Below the pieces are notes generated by a model, which was given only the letters and a program-made list of their open reading frames with translations, had not been told where the DNA came from and searched no databases. Below, piece by piece: positions 16,753 to 23,768 of a DNA stretch of 64,000 nt (positions are counted from its first letter, which is position 1; every line of letters starts with the position of its first letter). Made by a program: the position numbers and the translations under genes. This DNA is from an uncultured Draconibacterium sp. (GTDB lineage Bacteria > Bacteroidota > Bacteroidia > Bacteroidales > Prolixibacteraceae), in assembly GCF_963675065.1 (NCBI RefSeq), contig NZ_OY775906.1, forward strand, positions 536,001-600,000. Reading direction: 5' to 3'.

Positions 16753-18363
16753 CTAGAACTTCCAACGCATATCAACCCAAAGTTTATCTCCGAGTTCCCA
16801 CCAGCGGTTTATTGCCGATCCTAACGAAGCATTACTGTAACTAGTTAGGTATTCGCGGCACAACTGGGTCGGATTTCCGTTAGCAGCATTTTCCTTGTCT
16901 TTTTTCAGCAATTCCATTGCGCGACTTTCAACAAACTCAGTTTCGTTTAAAACCTTATTTTCAAATTCTGTAACAACTGGCTCAACAATTTCTTTTCCGG
17001 TACCCCAGTTTACCAGGGCCAAACGGTTAGCGCGGCTAAATGCCCACATGGCCGACTGGCGACTAAAATGTTTGTGTCCGCAATAATTGTAGGCATCAGG
17101 CAAACTCAGGTTGCCGCAGTAAATGGGTACACGCGGCGATAACCGTGGAATATCGAGGCTAAACCATACTTTGCCGCCAATTTCGTCGGGCAGGTCATCG
17201 CGCAGCTGGGCAATCCACGAGTACGAACAATACTGCACAGAAATGGGGCGGTGACGGTATACGGAATTCTCTTTCAGGGCATTCATTAAATCACGCTTAT
17301 CTTTTGCAAGCCATGGGTGTGCTGCCGGACTAATGATCGTATCGATCACTTCTTCGCCATCGTTATTCTTTGTTTTGTGGGCAACTTTTAGGTTGCGGAT
17401 CATTTCATACTCGGTACCATCGTACGTTTGTTTGTACAAAGCAATTACGTCACTTATATTTACTTTTTTCTCCACTTTAACAGAGAATGGAAGTTCATCG
17501 GCGTCGAACTTCAAATTCAAACCCGGTGCCATTGAACTTAACACGAAATACTCGCGAATATCAAATGGTTTCTCGCCGCTGTAGGCTTTCCAGAATTTAA
17601 ATGTTTCTTTTCCATCCCAGAATCCCAGCTCTTTAGCCACCTCAAAAACATTGGCGGAGGCCATATAATAATCCGGATTATCAAGGTCCAGTTCGCCAAT
17701 TCGTGGAATATTCGCTGAAATTCCCACATGATCATCCGGAATACGCTGGGCAGCCCAAACACCACCAATTTTATCCGGGCCTTCGCCAAAAATCTCCAGT
17801 TGCCACACCTCCTTTGTATCGGCAATGGTTATACATTCGCCGTAATCGGCAAAACCATATTCTTTAATCAGTTCGCCAATTAGTTTTATGGCATCGCGTG
17901 CTTTTGTGCAGCGCTGCAGGGCAATACGTTCCAGTTCTTCAATCAGAAAAAGACCGTTTTCGTTATGCAATTCTTTACGGCCCGTAATGGTTGTTTCGCC
18001 AATCGCCAGTTGTTTTTCGTTGAGACACGGATAAGCTGTATTCAAGTAGGCGTAAGTTTCGTGTGCTTCTGGAATTTCTCCTTTTAATTCCATGCCGTCC
18101 ATACTCCAAGCGGTGTGCGTGTGCATGGTTCCCCAATAAACTTTATGGGTTGTATCGCGGTCGAATTTTTGGGCCGGTACAAAATTTACCCACGTCCGGT
18201 AGTAGGCATCGCAGGTGTGCGCTGTAATCACCGAGCCGTCGTCGGTGGCATCTTTCCCAAACATAATGCTGGTACAGCTTTCATTCCTGGTTTCATCGGG
18301 TTGGGCAAACAAAAATGATGCTGAGGATAAAACCAGCATCAGGAGAAGTGATAATCGTAACAT
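16753..18363 (-). CDS. C69-family dipeptidase (PepD-like), secreted
   Basis: A 536-residue Ntn-hydrolase. The signal peptide (to about residue 20) is followed by QPDETRNESCTSIMFGKDAT; the cysteine of ESCTS is the expected N-terminal nucleophile after autoprocessing. Further family features are DGSVITAHTCD, the WGTMHTHTAW segment, GECITIADTKEVWQLEIFG, GVWAAQRIPDDHVGISANI and SVQYCSYSWIAQLRDDLP. C69 dipeptidases cleave a range of dipeptides; envelope location is implied by the signal peptide. A textbook promoter precedes it. Confidence 0.92.
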   Translation of the reverse strand: MLRLSLLLMLVLSSASFLFAQPDETRNESCTSIMFGKDATDDGSVITAHTCDAYYRTWVNFVPAQKFDRDTTHKVYWGTMHTHTAWSMDGMELKGEIPEAHETYAYLNTAYPCLNEKQLAIGETTITGRKELHNENGLFLIEELERIALQRCTKARDAIKLIGELIKEYGFADYGECITIADTKEVWQLEIFGEGPDKIGGVWAAQRIPDDHVGISANIPRIGELDLDNPDYYMASANVFEVAKELGFWDGKETFKFWKAYSGEKPFDIREYFVLSSMAPGLNLKFDADELPFSVKVEKKVNISDVIALYKQTYDGTEYEMIRNLKVAHKTKNNDGEEVIDTIISPAAHPWLAKDKRDLMNALKENSVYRHRPISVQYCSYSWIAQLRDDLPDEIGGKVWFSLDIPRLSPRVPIYCGNLSLPDAYNYCGHKHFSRQSAMWAFSRANRLALVNWGTGKEIVEPVVTEFENKVLNETEFVESRAMELLKKDKENAANGNPTQLCREYLTSYSNASLGSAINRWWELGDKLWVDMRWKF

Positions 18364-18380
18364 AGTGCAAATTTTTTGTC

Positions 18381-18411
18381 CAAATTTAACAGAATCGATG
18401 TGCCGGGCAAA
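18381..18411 (-). promoter_or_regulatory. Promoter of the C69 dipeptidase
   Basis: On the minus strand TTTG (18408-18411), exactly 19 bp, then TAAATTTG (18381-18388): a perfect match to the Bacteroidota -33/-7 consensus, 17 bp upstream of the start codon. Confidence 0.75.
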
Positions 18412-18468
18412 TTAAATTAGCATTATGCAAAAATTATTATTGGAATATTGACAAAATAATTTCCGGTG

Positions 18469-19407
18469 TTAATGCCCGTCAATTCCATGAAGCATCAAAA
18501 ACGAATGCATCAGAATTTTATGAATCTCTGTTAGATATTCGTTTACAGCTTTGCTACTACCCGGCAGCGAGAATACCAGTGTTTTGTTTTTAACTCCGGC
18601 GATAGATCGGCTGAGTAATGCATTGGGTTTTTCTGCACCATATTTCAGTCGAATGTGATCCATAATTCCCGGAATCTCCAAATCGATGAAGTTTTCGATT
18701 ACAGATGGAGCAATATCGCGCGGCCCTATTCCGGTGCTGCCGGTTGTGTAAATAATATCGTAACCGTCCTTAACAGCATTTTGAAGTTCGGTTTCCAATA
18801 ATCCTTTTTCATCAGGAATTACAGTGCGCGATGTTTCGCACAGGTATGTTTTTGAAAAGAACCATTCCTTGCTCAGTTTCTCGAGAAGTGGACCGCTTTT
18901 GTCTTTGTAAATACCATGGAAAGCACGGTCGCTCAAAGTAATCACCTTAATTCGGAATGTTTTTGGAATGTATTCCAATTCGTCGTTTTCAGTAAGAATT
19001 CCCGGTCTTATAACCCGGCAGAAGATTCCTTCTTTTGGCATCACACATTTCCCTGCCAGTTGAAAAATCTCACAGTTATCGCCGTGGCATTTTTTTCCAA
19101 TTTGTGTTACTTCCAATTCTAGGTTTCCGGATCTGAAGCGATCAAATGGCATCGCTTTATGAACTGTGATTCCTTCTGTGGTAATGTTTTCGGCAAACTC
19201 GCCATATTTGATCTCGCGGCCTAATTCTCCTTCAAAACTTTTAATGCTTTCGGCAGCCAGCAAACTAATCTGTCGGTGCCATTTCCCGGCGTGAGCATCG
19301 CCTTCAATTCCATCCAGGTTTAGTTTTAATTCTTTGCGCGGAGTCTTAATCGTGCCTTTTTTCTCCGAAATGTTCAGTGATTTTATTTTGCAGGTCTGTG
19401 CTTCCAT
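18469..19407 (-). CDS. MOSC domain fused to MogA/MoaB-type molybdopterin adenylyltransferase
   Basis: A 312-residue fusion; the start is ATG 19405-19407 (MEAQTCKIKS), 7 bp after the moaC stop. The MOSC part (residues 1-145) shows DGIEGDAHAGKWHRQISLL, GEFAENITTEGI and QIGKKCHGDNCEIF with cysteines likely to hold sulfur. The MogA part (from about 150) has VITLSDRAFHGIYKDKSGP, IIYTTGSTGIGPRDIAPSVI and FSLPGSSKAVNEYL. MogA adenylylates molybdopterin before MoeA inserts molybdate. The MOSC fusion suggests a sulfur or cofactor-carrying role linked to the last steps. Confidence 0.9.
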   Translation of the reverse strand: MEAQTCKIKSLNISEKKGTIKTPRKELKLNLDGIEGDAHAGKWHRQISLLAAESIKSFEGELGREIKYGEFAENITTEGITVHKAMPFDRFRSGNLELEVTQIGKKCHGDNCEIFQLAGKCVMPKEGIFCRVIRPGILTENDELEYIPKTFRIKVITLSDRAFHGIYKDKSGPLLEKLSKEWFFSKTYLCETSRTVIPDEKGLLETELQNAVKDGYDIIYTTGSTGIGPRDIAPSVIENFIDLEIPGIMDHIRLKYGAEKPNALLSRSIAGVKNKTLVFSLPGSSKAVNEYLTEIHKILMHSFLMLHGIDGH

Positions 19408-19414
19408 TTCTGTA

Positions 19415-19861
19415 TTATATTTTCTCCTTAAAGTCAAGTTTTACATCGCTCATTACCATGTTTTTGTCTACGGCTTTGCACATGTCGTAAATAGTCAGTA
19501 GCGCAACATTCACGGCGGTTAAGGCTTCCATTTCAACACCGGTTTGCCCAATGCATTTGGTCAAACTTTTTACCAAAACGCCATTCTCCTGAACTTCAGC
19601 TTTTACTTCCACTTTGGTAAGCTGCAATGGATGGCAAAGCGGAATCAGCCTTGATGTTTCTTTTGCTGCCTGAATTCCTGCAATTTCAGCAATGGTAATT
19701 ACATCGCCTTTTTTTATCAGGCTTTCGTTTATCAACCGAATGGTTTCGGGCTGCAAAGCAATAAAACCCGATGCTTTGGCGGTGCGTACCTGTTGTGGTT
19801 TGTGGCCCACATCCACCATATTTGCTTTTCCTTCGTCGTTTATATGTGATAATTGACTCAT
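19415..19861 (-). CDS. moaC: Cyclic pyranopterin monophosphate synthase MoaC
   Basis: A 148-residue protein with the MoaC signature throughout: MVDVGHKPQQVRTAKASGFI, KGDVITIAEIAGIQAAKET, LIPLCHPLQLTKVEV, TGVEMEALTAVNVALLTIYDMCKAVDK. MoaC works with MoaA to form cyclic pyranopterin from the rearranged GTP. It starts 3 bp after the moaA stop, as part of the molybdenum-cofactor operon. Confidence 0.97.
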   Translation of the reverse strand: MSQLSHINDEGKANMVDVGHKPQQVRTAKASGFIALQPETIRLINESLIKKGDVITIAEIAGIQAAKETSRLIPLCHPLQLTKVEVKAEVQENGVLVKSLTKCIGQTGVEMEALTAVNVALLTIYDMCKAVDKNMVMSDVKLDFKEKI

Positions 19862-19864
19862 ATT

Positions 19865-20665
19865 CTATCCTCCAATATTTGAGAAATCGTGTGATTCTGT
19901 TCCTACTCCTTTTTCCGGTTTGTTTTGTAATGCCTGGTTGTATGCTTCTTCGATACCCAATTCGCGGGTGCTGTAACGCAATCCCGAATGCAGGCATGGA
20001 ACAATAAATCCGTCGGCAGTTAAACGCAGGCGGTTACAGATTTTGCAAATGCCTCCTAAACCTCCATCAACGGCATAAAATTCACCGGTACGTAAATCCA
20101 TCTGGCGAATAAAACGTAGCTTCAAACCTTTATTTTGGCAGAATTCCCGTACTTCCTGTTCATCCTCTTCGTTTTCGCCCGGAATGCGAACAAAGTTGAT
20201 TTTAACCGGTTGTAAATCGGCTTCCAATGCTGCATCAATTCCCATCAATACATCATTAAGTTCGCCAACACGGGTAATCTTTTTGAATTTGTCCGGGTTC
20301 ATGGTATCCAGACTGATGTTCACACGTTTTAGCCCGGAAGCCTTTAATGCTTTGGCATAACGTGGCAAAAGAACACCGTTTGTTGTCATTCCAATATCCT
20401 CAATCTCCGGAATGGCTGATAGCATACTAATTAGCTCCGGAAGATCTTTGCGTACCAACGGTTCACCTCCGGTAATTCGGAGTTTTTTAATCCCAAGTTT
20501 TACTCCCGCTTTAACGATGTCGGTAATTTCTTGAAATGAAAGAATATCCTCGTGCTTTTTTAGTGGCAAACCTTCGGCCGGCATACAGTATTCACAACGG
20601 AAATTGCAGCGGTCGGTTACCGAAATGCGCAGGTAGTTGATATGTCTGTTAAAGCGGTCGTACAT
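19865..20665 (-). CDS. moaA: GTP 3',8-cyclase MoaA, compact form
   Basis: Translation is taken from MYDRFNRHINYL (ATG 20663-20665), giving 266 residues. The radical-SAM cluster motif is CNFRCEYC; RITGGEPLVRKDLPEL binds SAM. The second [4Fe-4S] site is CKICNRLRLTADGFIVPC (CX2CX13C) and the protein ends in the essential GG (NIGG). It is about 60 residues shorter than classical MoaA (about 330), because the segment between FIRQMD and the second cluster is reduced to a dozen residues. All recognised catalytic motifs remain. The start overlaps the moeA end by 17 bp. Confidence 0.92.
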   Translation of the reverse strand: MYDRFNRHINYLRISVTDRCNFRCEYCMPAEGLPLKKHEDILSFQEITDIVKAGVKLGIKKLRITGGEPLVRKDLPELISMLSAIPEIEDIGMTTNGVLLPRYAKALKASGLKRVNISLDTMNPDKFKKITRVGELNDVLMGIDAALEADLQPVKINFVRIPGENEEDEQEVREFCQNKGLKLRFIRQMDLRTGEFYAVDGGLGGICKICNRLRLTADGFIVPCLHSGLRYSTRELGIEEAYNQALQNKPEKGVGTESHDFSNIGG

Positions 20666-21824
20666 ATGCAAATTCGTTGGTTTGAATGCTTGAAATTCCC
20701 AGTGGCACTTCCAGCAGGGCATTTGCAAAGGCCAGTGCATTTATATGTGCCGATCCATGAAAAGGAATCTCTGAAATTGCTCCGTCGGCATTTATAACGA
20801 CGGGAATAATGGCCAGTCGATTGGCTTTTTTTCGCTGATACGTAAAGTTCATTTTAGCTTTTACGCGCAACGGTGCGAAGTTAGCTCCGAGTAGTTTGTA
20901 GATCACCGGTTTGGCAATCAACTCAAATTGCACAAATGACGATACCGGATTCCCGGAAAGTCCAAAAACGAACTTGCCTTCCTTTTCTGAAAAAGTCATT
21001 GGATTACCCGGTTTAATACCCGTGTGATCCCAGTATATTTTAAAGCCCTGTTCTTTCAAGATCTCTGGAATAAAATCGAAATCGCCAACCGATGCTCCAC
21101 CGGTGAAAACGATAAAATCACTCGTTTCCAATGCGGCTTTAAAGCTTTTCGTGAGCAATTTGTAGTCGTCAACCAGCATGAGTTCAGCCACAATTTCAAG
21201 GTTCATTTTCTTAATCTGGGTGATTACCTGGCTGGAATTACTGTTTCGTATCTGTCCGGGTTTTGGCGTTTCAGATGGAGGAACCAATTCACTTCCGGTG
21301 GCGATTACGGTTACTTTTGGGCGTTTCGATACCAAAACTTCAGCATAACCTGCACCGGCAAGAACTGCCATTTGTGGGACATTTATTAAGGCCCCCTTTT
21401 TTAGCAGTATATCACCTTCTTTATAATCTTCACCGAGGTAACAAATATTTTTTTTCGTTTTCGGATTGTTACAACGCACCTTATTTTCCGGAAGCTCTTC
21501 TGCATCTTCAACCATAAATACGCAATCGCATTCGGGTGGGACAGCAGCACCGGTCATAATTTTAACACACTGGTTTTTCCCAATTTTAACAGATGCGATT
21601 TTACCGGCATTTATCACTTCCAGCACTTCCAACTCATTGGCAATATCTTCAAGTCGACAGGCATAACCATCCATTGCTGATTTATTGAAAGGTGGCATGT
21701 TTAAATCAGCAATTACATCTTCCTGTAGTACCCGGTTAAAGGCATCTTTCAGCGGTACCTTTTCGGTCGGTAAAACGGGTGACAAATTGCCGATCAGCTG
21801 TTGTATTTCTTCAAATTGGTTCAT
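20649..21824 (-). CDS. moeA: Molybdopterin molybdotransferase MoeA
   Basis: A 391-residue protein of normal length. MoeA inserts molybdate into adenylylated molybdopterin. Seen in order: DVIADLNMPPFNKSAMDGYA, ITGAA-type KIMTGAAVPPECDCVFMVED, VTVIATGSELVPPSETPKPGQIRNSN, FTGGASVGDFDF, HTGIKPGNPMTF and FGLSGNPVSSFVQFE. It overlaps mobB by 4 bp (ATGA) and moaA by 17 bp, indicating tight translational coupling. Confidence 0.96.
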   Translation of the reverse strand: MNQFEEIQQLIGNLSPVLPTEKVPLKDAFNRVLQEDVIADLNMPPFNKSAMDGYACRLEDIANELEVLEVINAGKIASVKIGKNQCVKIMTGAAVPPECDCVFMVEDAEELPENKVRCNNPKTKKNICYLGEDYKEGDILLKKGALINVPQMAVLAGAGYAEVLVSKRPKVTVIATGSELVPPSETPKPGQIRNSNSSQVITQIKKMNLEIVAELMLVDDYKLLTKSFKAALETSDFIVFTGGASVGDFDFIPEILKEQGFKIYWDHTGIKPGNPMTFSEKEGKFVFGLSGNPVSSFVQFELIAKPVIYKLLGANFAPLRVKAKMNFTYQRKKANRLAIIPVVINADGAISEIPFHGSAHINALAFANALLEVPLGISSIQTNEFAYVRPL

Positions 21825-22369
21825 GAAACAAATGAGAATTTATTGTTGATGAGTTGAATTTTAGTAAAATCAAATTTAAGGTTTTCTCCGTCATTAATCA
21901 CAATTATCGGATTGTGTATTAGGTGATGAGCTTTTTTTACCAGAGTTTCTTTCAACTGAATAAAAAAGAACAACCCGGGATGAATAATTTCATGTAATCC
22001 TCCTGATTCGCAAACAATGGGTGTTTCAGGTAAATAATCCGATAGTTTTTCAAAAGCTTCGGGAAGATATTCCGGTGCTGCCATTACAAAGAAAACCTGT
22101 TTGGCTCCGGCCTGTAACATTAACGAACTGTCTTTGCCGGTAATTTGCTTTTCCTGCAGAATAACGTAATGCTTATCTTTTAGAAGCACATCATTGCTGT
22201 TGTGCTCATGAATATGCGAGGTTATTTTGAGGCCGGTAATGGGAGCTTGTTTTGATAAAAACTCGATTATGCGACAGGCAAAGTAGGTTTTCCCCACATT
22301 TCTGCCGTTGCCTGCAATTAATAGCAAGTTAGGATAATCGATTCTGGTATCTTTTTGTATTGGTGTCAT
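21821..22369 (-). CDS. mobB: MobB-like GTP-binding protein of molybdenum-cofactor metabolism
   Basis: A 182-residue P-loop protein: LLLIAGNGRNVGKTYFACRIIEFL gives a Walker A (GNGRNVGKT), and KITSHIHEH and the later PIVCESGGLHEIIHPG are MobB-like. MobB assists guanylylation of Moco in bis-MGD enzymes, but the family is loose and a role in delivering cofactor is inference. It is the first large gene of the operon; its ATG directly follows the TAA of a 10-codon reading frame. Confidence 0.72.
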   Translation of the reverse strand: MTPIQKDTRIDYPNLLLIAGNGRNVGKTYFACRIIEFLSKQAPITGLKITSHIHEHNSNDVLLKDKHYVILQEKQITGKDSSLMLQAGAKQVFFVMAAPEYLPEAFEKLSDYLPETPIVCESGGLHEIIHPGLFFFIQLKETLVKKAHHLIHNPIIVINDGENLKFDFTKIQLINNKFSFVS

Positions 22370-22402
22370 TTAATAACCTTCGGATTTCTCAAATTTTTGC
22401 AT
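22370..22402 (-). CDS. Possible 10-codon leader peptide before mobB
   Basis: On the minus strand GGAG sits 6 bp before an ATG (22400-22402) that opens MQKFEKSEGY and ends with a TAA whose next triplet is the mobB ATG. The frame is the same as mobB. The ribosome-binding site looks better than that of mobB itself, so translation of the short frame may couple to mobB. Coding status is uncertain. Confidence 0.35.
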   Translation of the reverse strand: MQKFEKSEGY

Positions 22403-22499
22403 AAATCACTCCATATTTTTTTGAATTATCCCGATAGTCCTTCAAAAATCTGCAATAATTTCTGCTAAAAATTTTCAGAAACTGAGGCAAGATTTATAA

Positions 22500-22694
22500 T
22501 TGAACTCAGGTTAATATGTTTCAGGGAAGGGAAGGAGCTTCAGTTCTCCCAATGCAGAATTTGCTCTTTCTCCTTTCCAATTTACCCCGGCCTTACCGGG
22601 ATGCGGGAGGACCACCTGTTTCCGGGTAATCCCATCGGCCAAAATCCCCTGGTTGACACTTTAGGAAGATCGGCTCGGAGCCGGCACAAATATA
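22500..22694 (-). promoter_or_regulatory. Structured leader of the molybdenum-cofactor operon, candidate Moco riboswitch
   Basis: A perfect -7 box TATATTTG (22687-22694, minus) would start RNA near 22681, exactly at a GC-rich, highly structured segment in an AT-rich intergenic region. Visible elements in the transcript are the hairpin CGGCU-CCG-AGCCG, GGCC followed by the hairpin GGG-AUUA-CCC, the hairpin CCCGG-UAAGG-CCGGG, and CCUCC able to pair with GGAG after GGAAA. The position upstream of mobB-moeA-moaA-moaC and general features (CUCCGAGCC, GGUGGUCCUCCC) fit my memory of the Moco riboswitch class, which I could not check. About 130 bases separate it from mobB. Confidence 0.65.
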
Positions 22695-22833
22695 GTAAAG
22701 AATCTAGATGGTTGGATATGATAGAAATGGTGCTATGCAACAGTTCAACTATTTATACTGATTCTAATTGGTTATTATGACGAATAGGTAAATCAATTCT
22801 ATATTTTTATGGTTACTACATAATCCTTGAATC

Positions 22834-23655
22834 ATGTTTAAATCATTATTTGTATTTATCCTCGTAGCAACTACCGCATCAACTGTTTGTGCCCAGAAAT
22901 TAAAAAAGCGAACCGAAGCTTATGGAAACTTTAAGGAGGTATATTATATCGATAAAGCGACCAAATTTCGCAGTGGAGAAAGTTTTATCGTTAACAAAAT
23001 AAGCAAAGATACACTGGCAATTGGGCATTATTTAAATGCTGCAAGAACAGGAGAGTGGAGATTTGGCGATAGTAAAACGGGTGAAGCCTATATGATTTTT
23101 AATTATTCCAACGATAGTCTCATCTATTTGAATAAGGAATTGGTGGCAGATTCGTTTCTGGTTAGAACAGGGGACAATTACGAGTTGAAAGAGGTTGACC
23201 GACCACTTCTTTACATCGGGGCGAAGAATGAAATCGTACGTTTAATTGGGAAAGATCTTGAAATTTCACGAGAGATTATGGACAAAGGTAAAGCAGGATT
23301 TTCTTTACTTGAATACTTTATTGATGAGCAGGGAAATTTATCGGGTCCAAAGCTTCTTAATGGATTTTGTAATGAAATGGAACAAAGTATCAATCGGAAT
23401 GTATCGAGATTGTCGGGAGAGTTTTTACCGGCTATTGTTGATGGAAATCCTGTTGCTTCAACTTTTTTTGTTCGGGTAAATGTAGGATTGAACAAGGAAT
23501 TATTCTCGGATGGGAAGACTCCTCCAAATGTTTCGTCAACCGAAAATATACCTTCATATATTTTCCATATTGATGTTAACTACAGCATCCATACTCAGAT
23601 AAGAAAAGAATATGTTGGGACGAAAGTAGTAACTACAACAGATGAAATGAGATAA
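22834..23655 (+). CDS. Secreted protein of unknown function with TonB-C-like segment
   Basis: A 273-residue protein with a signal peptide ending in TVCAQ. Residues 20-100 (ETRTEAYGNFKEV-like start, GHYLNAARTGEWRFGD) recall the MORN/YwqK-like repeats of Bacteroidota proteins. Residues 150-220 (FSLLEYFIDEQGNLSGPKLL, NRNVSRLSGEFLPAIVDGNP, FVRVNVGL) resemble a TonB C-terminal fold without the membrane anchor. Function not recognised. It stands alone, divergent from the Moco operon. Confidence 0.7.
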   Translation: MFKSLFVFILVATTASTVCAQKLKKRTEAYGNFKEVYYIDKATKFRSGESFIVNKISKDTLAIGHYLNAARTGEWRFGDSKTGEAYMIFNYSNDSLIYLNKELVADSFLVRTGDNYELKEVDRPLLYIGAKNEIVRLIGKDLEISREIMDKGKAGFSLLEYFIDEQGNLSGPKLLNGFCNEMEQSINRNVSRLSGEFLPAIVDGNPVASTFFVRVNVGLNKELFSDGKTPPNVSSTENIPSYIFHIDVNYSIHTQIRKEYVGTKVVTTTDEMR

Positions 23656-23731
23656 ACTTGCTATTCGGGGGGAGTATACCCAAGACCTGATCTTGAAGAT
23701 TAAGATTGTGGTATTGTATTATTAGTTTCAA

Positions 23732-23759
23732 GGGCAGGTTATGAAATACTAACCTGCCC
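23732..23759. terminator. Hairpin at the convergent end of the unknown secreted gene and ccsBA
   Basis: A perfect 9-bp stem GGGCAGGTT/AACCTGCCC with a 10-nt loop lies between convergent genes. No clear U-tract follows on either strand, so it may be a weak terminator or a 3'-end stabiliser. Confidence 0.45.
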
Positions 23760-23768
23760 CTGAATTAT

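Noticed and set aside
20665..20740. N-terminal extension of moaA to 20740
   Set aside because: The extension overlaps moeA and reads MHWPLQMPCWKCHWEFQ, which has no counterpart in MoaA; the start at MYDRFNRHINYL fits the family.
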